From contig JBNGDW010000007.1 of the NCBI GenBank assembly GCA_049975325.1, positions 1 to 31,431 on the forward strand: a stretch of 31,431 nucleotides of DNA, in the 5' to 3' direction. Source of the stretch: JBNGDW01 sp049975325. GTDB taxonomy: Bacteria > Cloacimonadota > Cloacimonadia > JGIOTU-2 > JBNGDW01. Shown here in pieces: positions 1 through 8,990 of the stretch. Under the pieces are notes generated by a model, which was not told the origin of the DNA, did not search any database, and was given only the letters and a program-made list of their open reading frames with translations. Every line of letters begins with the position of its first letter. The first letter of the stretch is position 1. Made by a program: the position numbers and the translations under genes.

Positions 1-1060
1 GAATTGGCTTAGTTGGTGTGTCCAAAAGCGGCAAGACAACTGTGTTTAATGCAGTTACAGGAAGTAATGTGCCTGTAACCGATTATTACACGCAGTCCAC
101 AAAACCGAATATTGGTACAGTAGATGTTGTTGATAAAAGGCTTGATTATTTACAGAAGGCGTTTAATCGGCCTAAGATTGTCTATGCCACTGTAGAATAT
201 TTTGATTTTGCTGGCATAAAAAAAGATAAGAGCAAAGGAAAGAGAGAGGCTTTTTCTGACNNNNNNNNNNGCTGCGTACAGTAAATGCTCTTGCTCTGAT
301 TATACGCAGGTTTGAGCTGCCCGGAATGCCGCCAGATCCCATGCAAGAATTAAAGATTTGTGAAGAAGAGCTTATTTTCTCTGACCTTGCAATTTGTGAA
401 AAGCGGCTGGAAACAATTGAAAAGGATAAGAAGAGAGGAGTAAAATCTGCGGAAATAGAAAATGAAGAAAAAGTTCTTGAAAAGTGTTCCGATTGTTTGA
501 ATGAGAACAAGCCTCTTCGCACCCTTGATCTTACTGAGAGGGAATTGAAATTGATATGGGGCTATCAATTTCTTACATTAAAACACGCCTTTGTGATTAT
601 TAACACAGATGAAGAACATTATACTCATAATCAAGTGATTATCAATGAAATTGGCGAAAGATATGGTGTGGTTGAAATAGCGGGTTCGCTGGAAATGGAA
701 TTGCAGCAGCTGAATGCCCCTGAGAGGGAAAAATTTATGCAAGAATTTGGTATTACACATTCAGCAGTTGAGAAGCTCACGCAAATGTCTTACAAGGCAC
801 TCGGTCTTATTAGTTTTTTTACAATAGGGAAGAACGAAGTGCGCGCCTGGGCACTTCCTAAAGGAAGCACAGCCCTGGATGCGGCAAATGCCATTCATAC
901 TGATATAGCAAAAGGATTTGTTCGTGCAGAAAGATACACCTTTGATGATTTCAAGAAGTATGTCTCTGAAAAAAACCTCAAATCAGCAGGTAAATTTTAT
1001 ATCGAAGGTAAGGATTACATTGTTCAGGATGGAGATATATTGTATATCCTCCATTCATGA
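1..1060 (+). CDS. ychF: YchF-type P-loop ATPase/GTPase, 5' partial, split by an assembly gap
   Basis: Translation-factor-class (Obg/HflX superfamily) nucleotide-binding protein with a C-terminal TGS domain; family members bind ribosomes and often prefer ATP. The reading frame is already open at base 3 (IGLVGVSKSGKTT), so only the first few residues are missing and the GTG at 18 is an internal Val. The P-loop is divergent: GVSKSGKTT where classic YchF has GLPNVGKST. The DxxG region reads FDFAGIKKDKSKG. After the N run the frame changes and continues LRTVNALALIIRRF, a coiled-coil helical arm (about bases 335-500), then the TGS part with KEVRAW-like (NEVRAWALPKGST), GFVRAE and EGKDYIVQDGDI motifs ending at TGA 1058-1060. 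The frame change across the Ns is an assembly matter, not evidence of a pseudogene. ftsK follows 25 bases later. Confidence 0.88.
261..270. other. Assembly gap (10 Ns) inside ychF
   Basis: Ten Ns interrupt the ychF reading frame. The upstream frame ends with GAC at 258-260 and the downstream frame resumes with CTG at 272-274, so a literal 10-base gap does not preserve frame. The number of Ns is probably a placeholder. Confidence 0.95.
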
Positions 1061-1085
1061 ACTATCATGGTGATGATGGTAAGAC

Positions 1086-3263
1086 ATGGAGATTAAAGAT
1101 AACAACCGCAAGGAGCCAAAATATAAGAAGAGATTTATCTCTGGCTTGATCTTGCTTGCATTAGGACTACTTTTATTTTTTTCAGTGTATTCTTACACGC
1201 TAAAAGATATAGAGGTCCTAAAAGAGGCGGATCTCGGCTTTAGAGATATTGTGACTTTGCATTTTCCCCAAGTTGATAATATGGTGGGTGTTTTCGGGGT
1301 ACTCCTTTCCTATGCAACTATCTATCTTTTTAGCATGCCCTTCGGTTTTGTTTTTGCTGCCTTTCTTTTTATTGGCGGGCTTATACTTATTTTTGGATAT
1401 AAATTAGCAAAAATCTCTCAAAAACTTTGGCTCACACTACTTTTGATAGTCCTCCTTACATTTTTTTATATTTCAGTTGGGGGAGAGTTTGATAAAACAG
1501 GCATATTTTTTAGTTTTGGAGTAAAGCGTATATTTTATCCAATTTTCAAGGTTGTTGGCACATCAATTATCTTTGGGCTGGGAGCACTTAGTACGATCTT
1601 TTTCGTTGTAGGACCAGAACAATTGATCTCATGGCTTAAGAAATTATTTACTGGAAAGTTATTTGTTTCGCGAGAGAAAAAGAAAAAGGGGAAAATTCTT
1701 ACTAAGTCCAAGCCAACAGTCTCCTATCCTATCTCTGGAGTTTCTGAAGGAGATGCTGAGACAAAGGCTTCAGATTCGTTTACTCCAATTACTACTGCGG
1801 CTTCTAAATCCTCCTTCTCCTCGATGCAAGGTGAATATCGTCTGCCTGATTATAACAAGATATTGAAGGATTCAGCTCCCTTGACTAGGCATCAATTAGA
1901 GGGAAGGAGGCGAGAGATTGAGGAAAACAGCGCGCTTCTTTGTTCTAAGCTGGCAGAGTTTGGTATTGAAGGAGAGGTGCAAAATGTGAATGTTGGTCCG
2001 ATTATCACGCAATATGAGCTTAAGCCTGCTCCAGGGATGAAGATAAGCCGATTTACTTCTCTGGCAGATGATCTCGCTCTTGCAATGAAAGCATCTAAAA
2101 TTCGCGTAGTTGCACCCATCCCGGGTAAAGATGCCATAGGATTTGAAATCCCCAATAAGCATCCTGATATTATTCGTCTGAAGGATGTGATTTCATCTCC
2201 AGAAATGAGAAGTAACCCCTCACCTACTCTTATTGCATTAGGAAAGGACATTACAGGAAAGCCTTTTGTTACAGACCTGAAAGACCTTAGACACCTATTA
2301 GTAGCCGGCTTGACAGGGTCAGGAAAGAGCGTTTGCCTTAATGTTATTATAAATTCTATACTTTATAGGGCAACGCCTGAGCAGGTGCGGTTTATATTAT
2401 TTGACCCGAAAAAGATTGAGTTTTCAGTTTATGAGAAGATTCCTCATCTCATAAAAGAAGTGATTACTGAGCCCAAAGATGTGCTTTATCTCCTTAACTG
2501 GGCAGTTGATGAAATGGAACGAAGATATAATATTTTTGCAAAATATAATGTTCGTAACATTGATGATTATAACAAATTTTTGGCTCGATCTTCTATGGAT
2601 AAGGATTTGGGAAGGTTGCCTTACATTATAGTGATGGTGGACGAGCTTGCGGATTTGATGCAAACTCTTGCGAGGGAGATAGAAAAGCCCCTTCGTCGTC
2701 TTTCTGGAATGGCAAGAGCTGTAGGAATCTATCTCGTTTTTGCTACACAGCGTCCTTCTGTTGATGTAATCAATGGGATGATAAAGGCAAATTTTCCCTC
2801 TCGTATTTCATTTCAGGTATACTCAAAAGTAGATTCTCGCACTGTGTTAGATATGGATGGAGCAAATAGGCTATTGGGCGAGGGGGATATGCTGTTTTCT
2901 CCCTTAGGGAAAAAGCCACCTATTCGTATCCATGGTTCACTGGTCACGACTGAAGAAGTAAAAAGATTAACAGAATACCTTTCTCAATTTCCCCGACCTG
3001 AGATGAATATCTCTCTTCCCTCAGAATCTAAGGAAAAGGAATTTGAGTATGATGATGAGCTCTTCCCAGACGCAGTAAGGATTGCTGTAGACCGTCAGTT
3101 CGCATCCGTCTCTATGATGCAACGAAAATTCCATATCGGTTATGCCAGAGCAGGCAGGCTTGTCGAAATGATGGAAAGAGCCGGAATCGTAGAACAAACA
3201 GAAGGAAGCAAACCAAGAAAAGTGCTTATAGATAAAGATGATTTAGCACAGATGGGATTTTAA
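1086..3263 (+). CDS. ftsK: DNA translocase FtsK
   Basis: Septal DNA pump that hexamerises on DNA and moves chromosome ends and dimers through the closing septum. Of 725 residues, the first ~195 hold about four to five hydrophobic segments (FtsK 4TM domain). A polar, Ser/Thr/Lys-rich linker (~195-255) is much shorter than in E. coli FtsK and resembles SpoIIIE-length proteins. The alpha/beta motor follows, with Walker A AGLTGSGKS at 407-415 and Walker B YIIVMVDELADLM from 513. The C-terminal gamma winged helix (about 655-720: DAVRIAVDRQ, SVSMMQRKFHIGYARAGRL) would read polar KOPS-like sequences. ATG 1086 is the first good start; its Shine-Dalgarno is weak. lolA starts 1 base after the TAA, so the two are probably co-transcribed. 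Confidence 0.97.
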   Translation: MEIKDNNRKEPKYKKRFISGLILLALGLLLFFSVYSYTLKDIEVLKEADLGFRDIVTLHFPQVDNMVGVFGVLLSYATIYLFSMPFGFVFAAFLFIGGLILIFGYKLAKISQKLWLTLLLIVLLTFFYISVGGEFDKTGIFFSFGVKRIFYPIFKVVGTSIIFGLGALSTIFFVVGPEQLISWLKKLFTGKLFVSREKKKKGKILTKSKPTVSYPISGVSEGDAETKASDSFTPITTAASKSSFSSMQGEYRLPDYNKILKDSAPLTRHQLEGRRREIEENSALLCSKLAEFGIEGEVQNVNVGPIITQYELKPAPGMKISRFTSLADDLALAMKASKIRVVAPIPGKDAIGFEIPNKHPDIIRLKDVISSPEMRSNPSPTLIALGKDITGKPFVTDLKDLRHLLVAGLTGSGKSVCLNVIINSILYRATPEQVRFILFDPKKIEFSVYEKIPHLIKEVITEPKDVLYLLNWAVDEMERRYNIFAKYNVRNIDDYNKFLARSSMDKDLGRLPYIIVMVDELADLMQTLAREIEKPLRRLSGMARAVGIYLVFATQRPSVDVINGMIKANFPSRISFQVYSKVDSRTVLDMDGANRLLGEGDMLFSPLGKKPPIRIHGSLVTTEEVKRLTEYLSQFPRPEMNISLPSESKEKEFEYDDELFPDAVRIAVDRQFASVSMMQRKFHIGYARAGRLVEMMERAGIVEQTEGSKPRKVLIDKDDLAQMGF

Positions 3264-3264
3264 A

Positions 3265-3921
3265 ATGAATTGGGTGAAAAATTGGATACCAGCAATTATA
3301 TTTACTCTTATTCCATTAAGTTTTCTCCTAGCAATAGAGAAAGAGGAAGACTTACTTGGAAAATTTCTTGAAAGGCATAAACATATACAGACATTTCAAG
3401 CGGATTTCCTTCAGCGTAATATCTGGCCAGAACTTGATACTGAAAAGTATTCTGAAGGAACCCTTTATACAAAAGGAAACTGGATCAGAATGGAATATAA
3501 AAGTCCTGACCAGGAGCTTATGATTGGGAACGATGAAAGACTTCTCTTTTATTTTCCTAAAGAAAGACAGGTAATATTTCAGAACCCCAATTATTGGCAG
3601 TCTCTTCTCTCCCCTTCTCGATTTGCCAATGAGTATATAAATTACTGCATACTTGATTCTATGGAGTCTAAACAGGGCAGAGTAGTCTTTTATTTTACAC
3701 CAACTGAAGAGATGAGTGACTTCACAGATATTGTGATTATGTTTTCCCAGGCAGACTCTCTTGTTTCCTATTTCGGCTATAAAGATATTTATGATAATTC
3801 AGTGCAATATAATTTTAGTAATCTCAAAATCAACCAGCAAATCCCAGATTCTCTCTTCTTTTTTGAAGTTCCCCAAGGTGTGAAGATAATAGATCAGCGG
3901 ACTTATAATGACGAGCCGTAA
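3265..3921 (+). CDS. lolA: Outer-membrane lipoprotein carrier LolA
   Basis: Periplasmic chaperone that takes lipoproteins from LolCDE and delivers them to the outer membrane. It has 218 residues: a signal peptide (hydrophobic IPAIIFTLIPLSFLLA, ~9-24), then the LolA pattern HIQTFQADFLQ ... SEGTLYTKGNWIRMEYKSPDQELMIGNDERLLFYFPKERQV, and a C-terminal beta region ending SLFFFEVPQGVKIID (the family's FxxPxGVxVID ending). Together with FtsK this argues for a two-membrane cell. The start codon lies 1 base after the ftsK stop, so translation is probably coupled. Family membership is clear, although LolA sequences are variable and the cargo cannot be read from sequence. Confidence 0.9.
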   Translation: MNWVKNWIPAIIFTLIPLSFLLAIEKEEDLLGKFLERHKHIQTFQADFLQRNIWPELDTEKYSEGTLYTKGNWIRMEYKSPDQELMIGNDERLLFYFPKERQVIFQNPNYWQSLLSPSRFANEYINYCILDSMESKQGRVVFYFTPTEEMSDFTDIVIMFSQADSLVSYFGYKDIYDNSVQYNFSNLKINQQIPDSLFFFEVPQGVKIIDQRTYNDEP

Positions 3922-3984
3922 AGGCAAATTATGGATTTCGTTAGAGACTGAGCGTATGTATATCATTATTTTGGGGAGAAAACC

Positions 3985-5034
3985 ATGATAGCTTTAATAA
4001 TGGCAGGAGGAGCTGGGACGCGCTTTTGGCCGCTCAGCACAAAGGAAAGACCTAAACAATTTTTATATATTCTCGGCAAGCGTTCTATGATTCAACAAAC
4101 TGTTGATAGGATATTGCCACTTGTTGATCATAAGCATATATATGTGGTAACAAACAAAAATCAGGTAAAGCTTGTTAAGGAGCATTTGCCACAGCTTCCT
4201 GATGAAAATATAATTGCTGAACCGGTTGGCAGGAATACAGCCCCTTGTATCGGGCTTTCTGCTATGCTGTTGCAAGAGAAGTATAGTCAGGATGAGACTA
4301 TGCTCGTACTTCCTGCAGACCACTATATTGGTAAACAGGATGAATTTATAAAAGCGATGAGGAGCGCATCCAAATTTGCCAAAAATCATCATATTCTTAT
4401 TACATTTGGCATTAAACCCACATTCCCTGCCACAGGATATGGATATATTGAAAGCGGCTTGCCACTCCACTCCAATGAGTTTCCTATTTTTGCAGTAAAA
4501 AGGTTCAAGGAAAAGCCTGATTACAAAACTGCATCCACCTTCCTAGCAAAAGGTAACTTTTATTGGAATAGCGGTATGTTCATGTGGAGACTGGATGCAA
4601 TTATCAATGCGATTAAAAGATTGATGCCATATTTATATTCAGACCTTCAGAAAATTTGTCGAGCATGGAAGAATAAAGATGAGACCCAGGTGAGAAAGAT
4701 TTATGAGCAACTTCCCAAAATACCAATTGATATCGGGGTAATGGAAAAAGCAGATAATGCTGCTGTCGTTCCTTTAGATATTGCATGGAATGATATTGGA
4801 AGCTGGCAGGCAATATATGATATGATGCCAAAAGATGAAAATCGAAATGTCCTCTCAGGAAAGGTTAAGACACTTGAGGCACAAAGCAATTATGTATATT
4901 CAAGTGATGCAAAGAAGTTAATCGCCTTAATTGGAGTAGAAGGGCTTGTTGTTGTGGACACTGGCGAAGCTCTTTTGATATGCACAAAGGACCATGCTCA
5001 GGATGTTAAAAAGATTGCGGAAGGGCTAATATGA
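3985..5034 (+). CDS. manC: Mannose-1-phosphate guanylyltransferase (GDP-mannose synthesis)
   Basis: Makes GDP-mannose from mannose-1-phosphate and GTP, the donor for mannose, fucose and related sugars in surface glycans. The 349 residues correspond to the single-domain form, without the C-terminal phosphomannose isomerase domain of ManC/AlgA. The nucleotidyltransferase signature is MAGGAGTRFWPLS followed by RPKQF (residues 7-25); AEPVGRNTAPC is the family's second conserved block; the sugar-phosphate motif RFKEKPD is at 173-179; NSGMFMW and the WNDIGSW block also match. The start is supported by GGGGAG at 3973-3978. It opens the glycan-assembly region. The gene 28 bases downstream is an unrelated small membrane protein. 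Confidence 0.95.
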   Translation: MIALIMAGGAGTRFWPLSTKERPKQFLYILGKRSMIQQTVDRILPLVDHKHIYVVTNKNQVKLVKEHLPQLPDENIIAEPVGRNTAPCIGLSAMLLQEKYSQDETMLVLPADHYIGKQDEFIKAMRSASKFAKNHHILITFGIKPTFPATGYGYIESGLPLHSNEFPIFAVKRFKEKPDYKTASTFLAKGNFYWNSGMFMWRLDAIINAIKRLMPYLYSDLQKICRAWKNKDETQVRKIYEQLPKIPIDIGVMEKADNAAVVPLDIAWNDIGSWQAIYDMMPKDENRNVLSGKVKTLEAQSNYVYSSDAKKLIALIGVEGLVVVDTGEALLICTKDHAQDVKKIAEGLI

Positions 5035-5061
5035 TCTCTTTAATCATAAGTCAGGACTATT

Positions 5062-5535
5062 ATGGATAAAAAAAAGAAAATGATCTTTCGAGTGCCCATA
5101 TTTATTCGGACAATCACTATTCTGTTTGCTCTTTTTGCCTTTTTATGGGCAGTTATCTATCTTCTTTTGGGAATGCCGCAGGAAGAAAGCGTTTTTGCGA
5201 AGATAGTGCCTTTTATTGTATTGGTGCTCGTTCTTCATGTCCTTTATAAAAATCTTTTTACAGCAAACTCACTCCATATCACGGAATCGCATCTTATAAT
5301 AAAGTTTCTCTTGCGGCCATCAATAAAAATTCCATTCAGTGCTATTAAAAAAATCGAATTCAGCAAGGGGCTTGGCAGGGCGATAAATATTACTTATTCT
5401 GCCAATGGAAACGAAAAGAGGGCAACAATTCCTCGTGGTATTCAAGCGATTCTGGAAGCACTTAATATTATTGTGGCTCAATCACCTCAGGTTAAGCTGG
5501 ATGATTTTATGAGTACAGTGATTACCAGAAAGTAA
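5062..5535 (+). CDS. Small two-TM membrane protein with PH-like C-terminal domain
   Basis: The product is not recognised by name. It has 157 residues: a basic N-terminus (MDKKKKMIFRVP), two hydrophobic segments at about 16-36 and 47-63, then a soluble beta-rich half (NSLHITESHLIIKFLLRPSIKIPFSAIKKIEFSKG). The pattern of a strand, a loop and then IPFSAIKKIEF resembles bacterial PH (bPH/YdbT-type) domains attached to membrane hairpins. It lies 28 bases after manC and probably shares its transcript. A function in the glycan pathway is not shown by the sequence. Confidence 0.7.
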   Translation: MDKKKKMIFRVPIFIRTITILFALFAFLWAVIYLLLGMPQEESVFAKIVPFIVLVLVLHVLYKNLFTANSLHITESHLIIKFLLRPSIKIPFSAIKKIEFSKGLGRAINITYSANGNEKRATIPRGIQAILEALNIIVAQSPQVKLDDFMSTVITRK

Positions 5536-5617
5536 AAAATAAAGGATGCAAAAGCGGTAGAAAAATTTTTGTTGTAGCCTCTCAGTTTTCATAGTTATAT
5601 ACACTGGATAAATTTTG

Positions 5618-6916
5618 ATGAAGAAAGTACTTATTATAACCTACTACTGGCCTCCGGCTGGCGGACCTGGCGTTCAGAGAGTTCTAAAATTCGCCAAATA
5701 TTTGCCAGAGTTCGGCTGGCAGCCAATTATTCTTACTGTGGAAAAAGGTGAATATCCAGCAAATGATGAAACGTTATCAGAGGGAATTCCAGACTGCTGC
5801 AAAGTTTATAAAACGAATTCAATTGAACCAACATTTCTTTATAAGAAATTTACAGGAATGAGGCAGGATGAGAAAATTCCTGTGGCAGTGCTTGCAGAAA
5901 GAAATCAAAATTGGAAGAAGAGAATTGCAAATTGGATACGATTAAATTTATTTATCCCGGATGCAAAAATTGGCTGGATCCCATTTGCTATAAGAGCCGG
6001 CAAAAGAATTATTGAGAGAGAAAAGCCTGATATAATCTTCTCTTCCTCTCCACCTCCAACGGTTCATTTAATAGCAATGAAATTAGCAAAATGGAGCGGA
6101 ATAAAATGGGTAGCAGATTTTCGGGATCCATGGACCAGAATATATCACTACAATAGATCTAAAAAAAGTAAGTGCTCCTTATTATTGGATGAAAAATTTG
6201 AGCAGCAGGTTGTGAAATCAGCCGATAGTTTAGTTACAGTAAGCAATACTTTTGTGAATTTACTAAAACATTCTTCTGAGGATGAATTCACAATTATTCC
6301 TAATGGTTACGATGAAGCAGATTTTTGGGGGTTAAATACCCATCAAAGATTTGACAAATTCACATTGGCGTATGCAGGTAAAATGAATAATCAGCAGAAT
6401 CCAAGCGGCTTATGGACTGCATTACAGCAATTAATCGCAAGCAATGACGATTTTGCTGATAACTTTCAGATGCTATTTATGGGAAATATTGAAAGTGATG
6501 TAATTGAAGAGATTAAAAAGAATAAAATCGAAGATTGTAGTAGATTTGTGGGCTATATCGAGCATAACCAAGTAATTGAAAATATCTTAAAATCCGATGT
6601 TTTGCTTTTACTTATTCCTAACACACAGGATAACGAGGGAATTGTTTCAGGTAAAATATTTGAATATTTGGCAACAGGGAATTTTATTTTAGGGATAGGA
6701 CCGAAAAATGGAGAAGCTGCAAGAATCTTGGAACAGACTAAAACTGGTAGGATGTTTGATTTTAATGAATTTGATGGGATAAAAAAAGAAATCGAGAAAC
6801 AGCATGAAGATTGGAAAAATGAAGTTAAACCAGAGGTTAACAAACATGAGATTGAGAAATATTCGCGTAGGAAATTAACCTACAAACTCGTTGAAATTTT
6901 TAATTCTTTAATATGA
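5618..6916 (+). CDS. Family 4 glycosyltransferase
   Basis: Cytoplasmic GT-B glycosyltransferase that would add a sugar from a nucleotide donor to a lipid-linked glycan. It has 432 residues from ATG 5618; a TTG at 5615 extends the frame by one codon, but the ATG is the natural start. The N-terminal acceptor domain begins KKVLIITYYWPPAGGPGVQR, a typical GT4 opening with a Gly-rich loop. The donor-domain region includes ADFRDPWT, LVTVSNTF, IPNGYDEADF and an acidic GIVSGKIFEYLATGNFILG stretch in the usual EX7E area. The stop overlaps the next start (ATGA at 6913-6916), so the epimerase-like gene is translationally coupled. It is visibly richer in A/T than manC upstream. Confidence 0.9.
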   Translation: MKKVLIITYYWPPAGGPGVQRVLKFAKYLPEFGWQPIILTVEKGEYPANDETLSEGIPDCCKVYKTNSIEPTFLYKKFTGMRQDEKIPVAVLAERNQNWKKRIANWIRLNLFIPDAKIGWIPFAIRAGKRIIEREKPDIIFSSSPPPTVHLIAMKLAKWSGIKWVADFRDPWTRIYHYNRSKKSKCSLLLDEKFEQQVVKSADSLVTVSNTFVNLLKHSSEDEFTIIPNGYDEADFWGLNTHQRFDKFTLAYAGKMNNQQNPSGLWTALQQLIASNDDFADNFQMLFMGNIESDVIEEIKKNKIEDCSRFVGYIEHNQVIENILKSDVLLLLIPNTQDNEGIVSGKIFEYLATGNFILGIGPKNGEAARILEQTKTGRMFDFNEFDGIKKEIEKQHEDWKNEVKPEVNKHEIEKYSRRKLTYKLVEIFNSLI

Positions 6917-7905
6917 GTAAGAAATCTTTATTTATACTTAAAAAGTTTGCAACTGATTTGAAATCCCCTAAGGTAAGATATAATATTAGCAATGACTTAC
7001 ATTCTAATTTATTAAAATATTATTACTTTATTTTTGAAGAAGAAAGAGTCTCTACCGGGAAAGATCAAGCATTAATCAGTAAATTTGATGAAAATGGTAT
7101 CCCGATAAATAAAACCTATATAGATGTAACAGAGAAAGATTATGTCTATTTTCCGATTTCTATTGGTCAAATGGGTTTAGCGGTTTTCCATACTTATTTG
7201 AGAACTAAGTCTGAAAATGACAAAAACCGATTTCTCAAATTTGTAGATTGGTTTTATCAAAATGCGGAAACAAGCGATAATTTAGGGGTAAGATGGCTGA
7301 CAGATGTTCCACTTCCACAATATAAAAATCCAGGTCCCTGGCAATCTGCATTTGCGCAAAGCAGAGGCATTTCAATCCTCTTAAGAGGTTATCAATTAAC
7401 CGGGAAGAAAAAATATACAGAGATGGCTGAAAAAGCACTTATACCTTTTACCAAACCCGTTTCTGAAAGGGGAGTAACTTCTTTTACAAAATGGGGACCC
7501 TTTTATGAAGAGTATACTGCAGAAGTGCCTACACTTGTATTGAACGGAATGATATTTTCTTTATGCGGAGTTTATGATTTTGTGCGAGTTTTTCCGGAAA
7601 ATAAACTGGCAGGGAAAATATATGGAGATGGAATTCGTACATTAAAAAATATTCTTTCGGAGTATGATCTGGGCTATTGGTCTCGTTACAACTTATGTAA
7701 GGCAGAATGGTATCCAGAGATTGACCCTGCCACAATTGGTTATCAAAGATTGCATATAATACAATTAGAGATGCTTTATAGATTGACAAATGAATTCGTT
7801 TTTAAAAAATACGAAAATATCTTTAGAAAGCAGGATAATTTATTTAATGCGATTAAGATGTATAAGGTAAAATTTCGTGCCTTAAAAAGCATTGGAAGGC
7901 TATGA
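6913..7905 (+). CDS. D-glucuronyl C5-epimerase-like protein
   Basis: 330 residues resembling the C-terminal catalytic domain of heparan/heparosan glucuronyl C5-epimerases (C5-epim_C family), which invert D-glucuronate to L-iduronate within a polymer. Key blocks: VRWLTDVPLPQY, then WQSAFAQSRGISILLRGYQL from W143 (family form WxSAMAQGxAISxLLRAY), FYEEYTAE at 197-204, VLNGMIFSLCGVYDF, YWSRYNL, and GYQRLHIIQLEML from residue 276 (family form YHxLHIxQL). There is no signal peptide or membrane segment, so it would act in the cytoplasm. It overlaps both neighbouring GT4 genes by 4 bases, implying that a uronate residue of the same glycan is its substrate. Activity and the exact sugar are inferred. 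Confidence 0.82.
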   Translation: MSKKSLFILKKFATDLKSPKVRYNISNDLHSNLLKYYYFIFEEERVSTGKDQALISKFDENGIPINKTYIDVTEKDYVYFPISIGQMGLAVFHTYLRTKSENDKNRFLKFVDWFYQNAETSDNLGVRWLTDVPLPQYKNPGPWQSAFAQSRGISILLRGYQLTGKKKYTEMAEKALIPFTKPVSERGVTSFTKWGPFYEEYTAEVPTLVLNGMIFSLCGVYDFVRVFPENKLAGKIYGDGIRTLKNILSEYDLGYWSRYNLCKAEWYPEIDPATIGYQRLHIIQLEMLYRLTNEFVFKKYENIFRKQDNLFNAIKMYKVKFRALKSIGRL

Positions 7906-8900
7906 TTTTATTTATACATACAGGATTTTCTACATTTGTAAAAAATGATTATGAAATACTTAAAAAATATTTTCCAGTAAGGAAATTTCATTATAAAGCT
8001 AGTAAAAAATTAAGCATAAACTTATTAAGCCAGATTGAGATTTTTATTTGGCTTTTAAAAAATATTTGGAAAGCACAATATATTTATATCTGGTTTGCAG
8101 ATTATCATTCATTTTTGCCAATTCTTTTTGCAAAATTGTTTCACAAAAAATCTTTCTTAGTTTTAGGTGGTTATGATGTAACTTATATTCCTGGAATAAG
8201 ATATGGTTCGTTTTCAAATCCTTTAAGAGCATTTTGTACAAAATATTCTATGAAAAATGCAACAATCTGTTTACCAGTCTCACACTATGTTGAGAATGAG
8301 GCAAAGAAAAGAGTTGTAGGTCTTAATTCAAAAGTAATTTACAACGGCATAGATATAGCACCTAATGATTATAAAAACGAAAAAGAGAATATTATTTTGA
8401 CAGTTGGAAAATGCAGCAGTTTACAAAGGGTTAAGCTAAAGGGGGTTGACCTTTTTGTTGAAACCGCAAAAGCACTCCCTGATTATAAATTCATCGCAAT
8501 AGGAATATCAAAAAGAGCAGAAAAATACCTGGGAGAAATTCCTGAGAATGTTCAGTTAATTGATAAACTTCCACATGAAGAATTATCTGATTTTTACAAA
8601 AAAGCAAAAGTTTATTGTCAATTTTCTTTGTTTGAATCATTTGGTTTGGCGGTTCTTGAAGCAATAAGTTTTGGTGCTATTCCAATTATATCCAATAAAG
8701 GTGCTTTACCTGAAATATTTGGTGACCGTGGTTTTATCCTAAAAGAAAGAAGTATAGATAAAGCAGTAAAACTAATTGAAAAAGCAATGAATTCACCTGA
8801 AAGTCTGGGGAAAAAGGCAAGGGAAAGGATTATGAAAAATTTCTCCCTGGAGAAGCGGGAAAATAAAATCCTCTCGATTATAAAAGAAATTAATGAATAA
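7902..8900 (+). CDS. Family 4 glycosyltransferase
   Basis: GT-B glycosyltransferase of 332 residues. The N-terminal half is short and begins directly with MILFIHTGFSTFVKNDYEIL. SFLVLGGYDVTYIPG matches the GGYD/GGxD loop seen in GT4 enzymes of surface-polysaccharide clusters. In the donor half, VIYNGID and TVGKCSSLQRVKLKGVD precede the EX7E motif ESFGLAVLE with E245 and E253, followed by GAIPIISNKGALPEIFG. It starts inside the stop of the epimerase-like gene (ATGA), so both are co-translated. The sequence is strongly A/T-biased, with Lys and Ile dominating. Donor and acceptor sugars are unknown. Confidence 0.9.
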   Translation: MILFIHTGFSTFVKNDYEILKKYFPVRKFHYKASKKLSINLLSQIEIFIWLLKNIWKAQYIYIWFADYHSFLPILFAKLFHKKSFLVLGGYDVTYIPGIRYGSFSNPLRAFCTKYSMKNATICLPVSHYVENEAKKRVVGLNSKVIYNGIDIAPNDYKNEKENIILTVGKCSSLQRVKLKGVDLFVETAKALPDYKFIAIGISKRAEKYLGEIPENVQLIDKLPHEELSDFYKKAKVYCQFSLFESFGLAVLEAISFGAIPIISNKGALPEIFGDRGFILKERSIDKAVKLIEKAMNSPESLGKKARERIMKNFSLEKRENKILSIIKEINE

Positions 8901-8979
8901 GATATACCTGAGAGCGTTAATATATAAGATAGGACATATGGTTGGTCATGAGTTCTTCTATAAAAGAAAAACTAAGTAG
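8893..8979 (+). CDS. Possible 28-residue small ORF overlapping the GT4 stop
   Basis: An ATG at 8893 overlaps the stop of the preceding glycosyltransferase and opens a 28-codon frame (MNKIYLRALIYKIGHMVGHE..., stop TAG 8977-8979). The neighbouring genes use the same kind of stop/start overlap, so this may be a real small protein or the truncated start of a lost gene. No motif is recognised and chance remains likely. Confidence 0.22.
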   Translation: MNKIYLRALIYKIGHMVGHEFFYKRKTK

Positions 8980-8990
8980 CGAATAGATTT

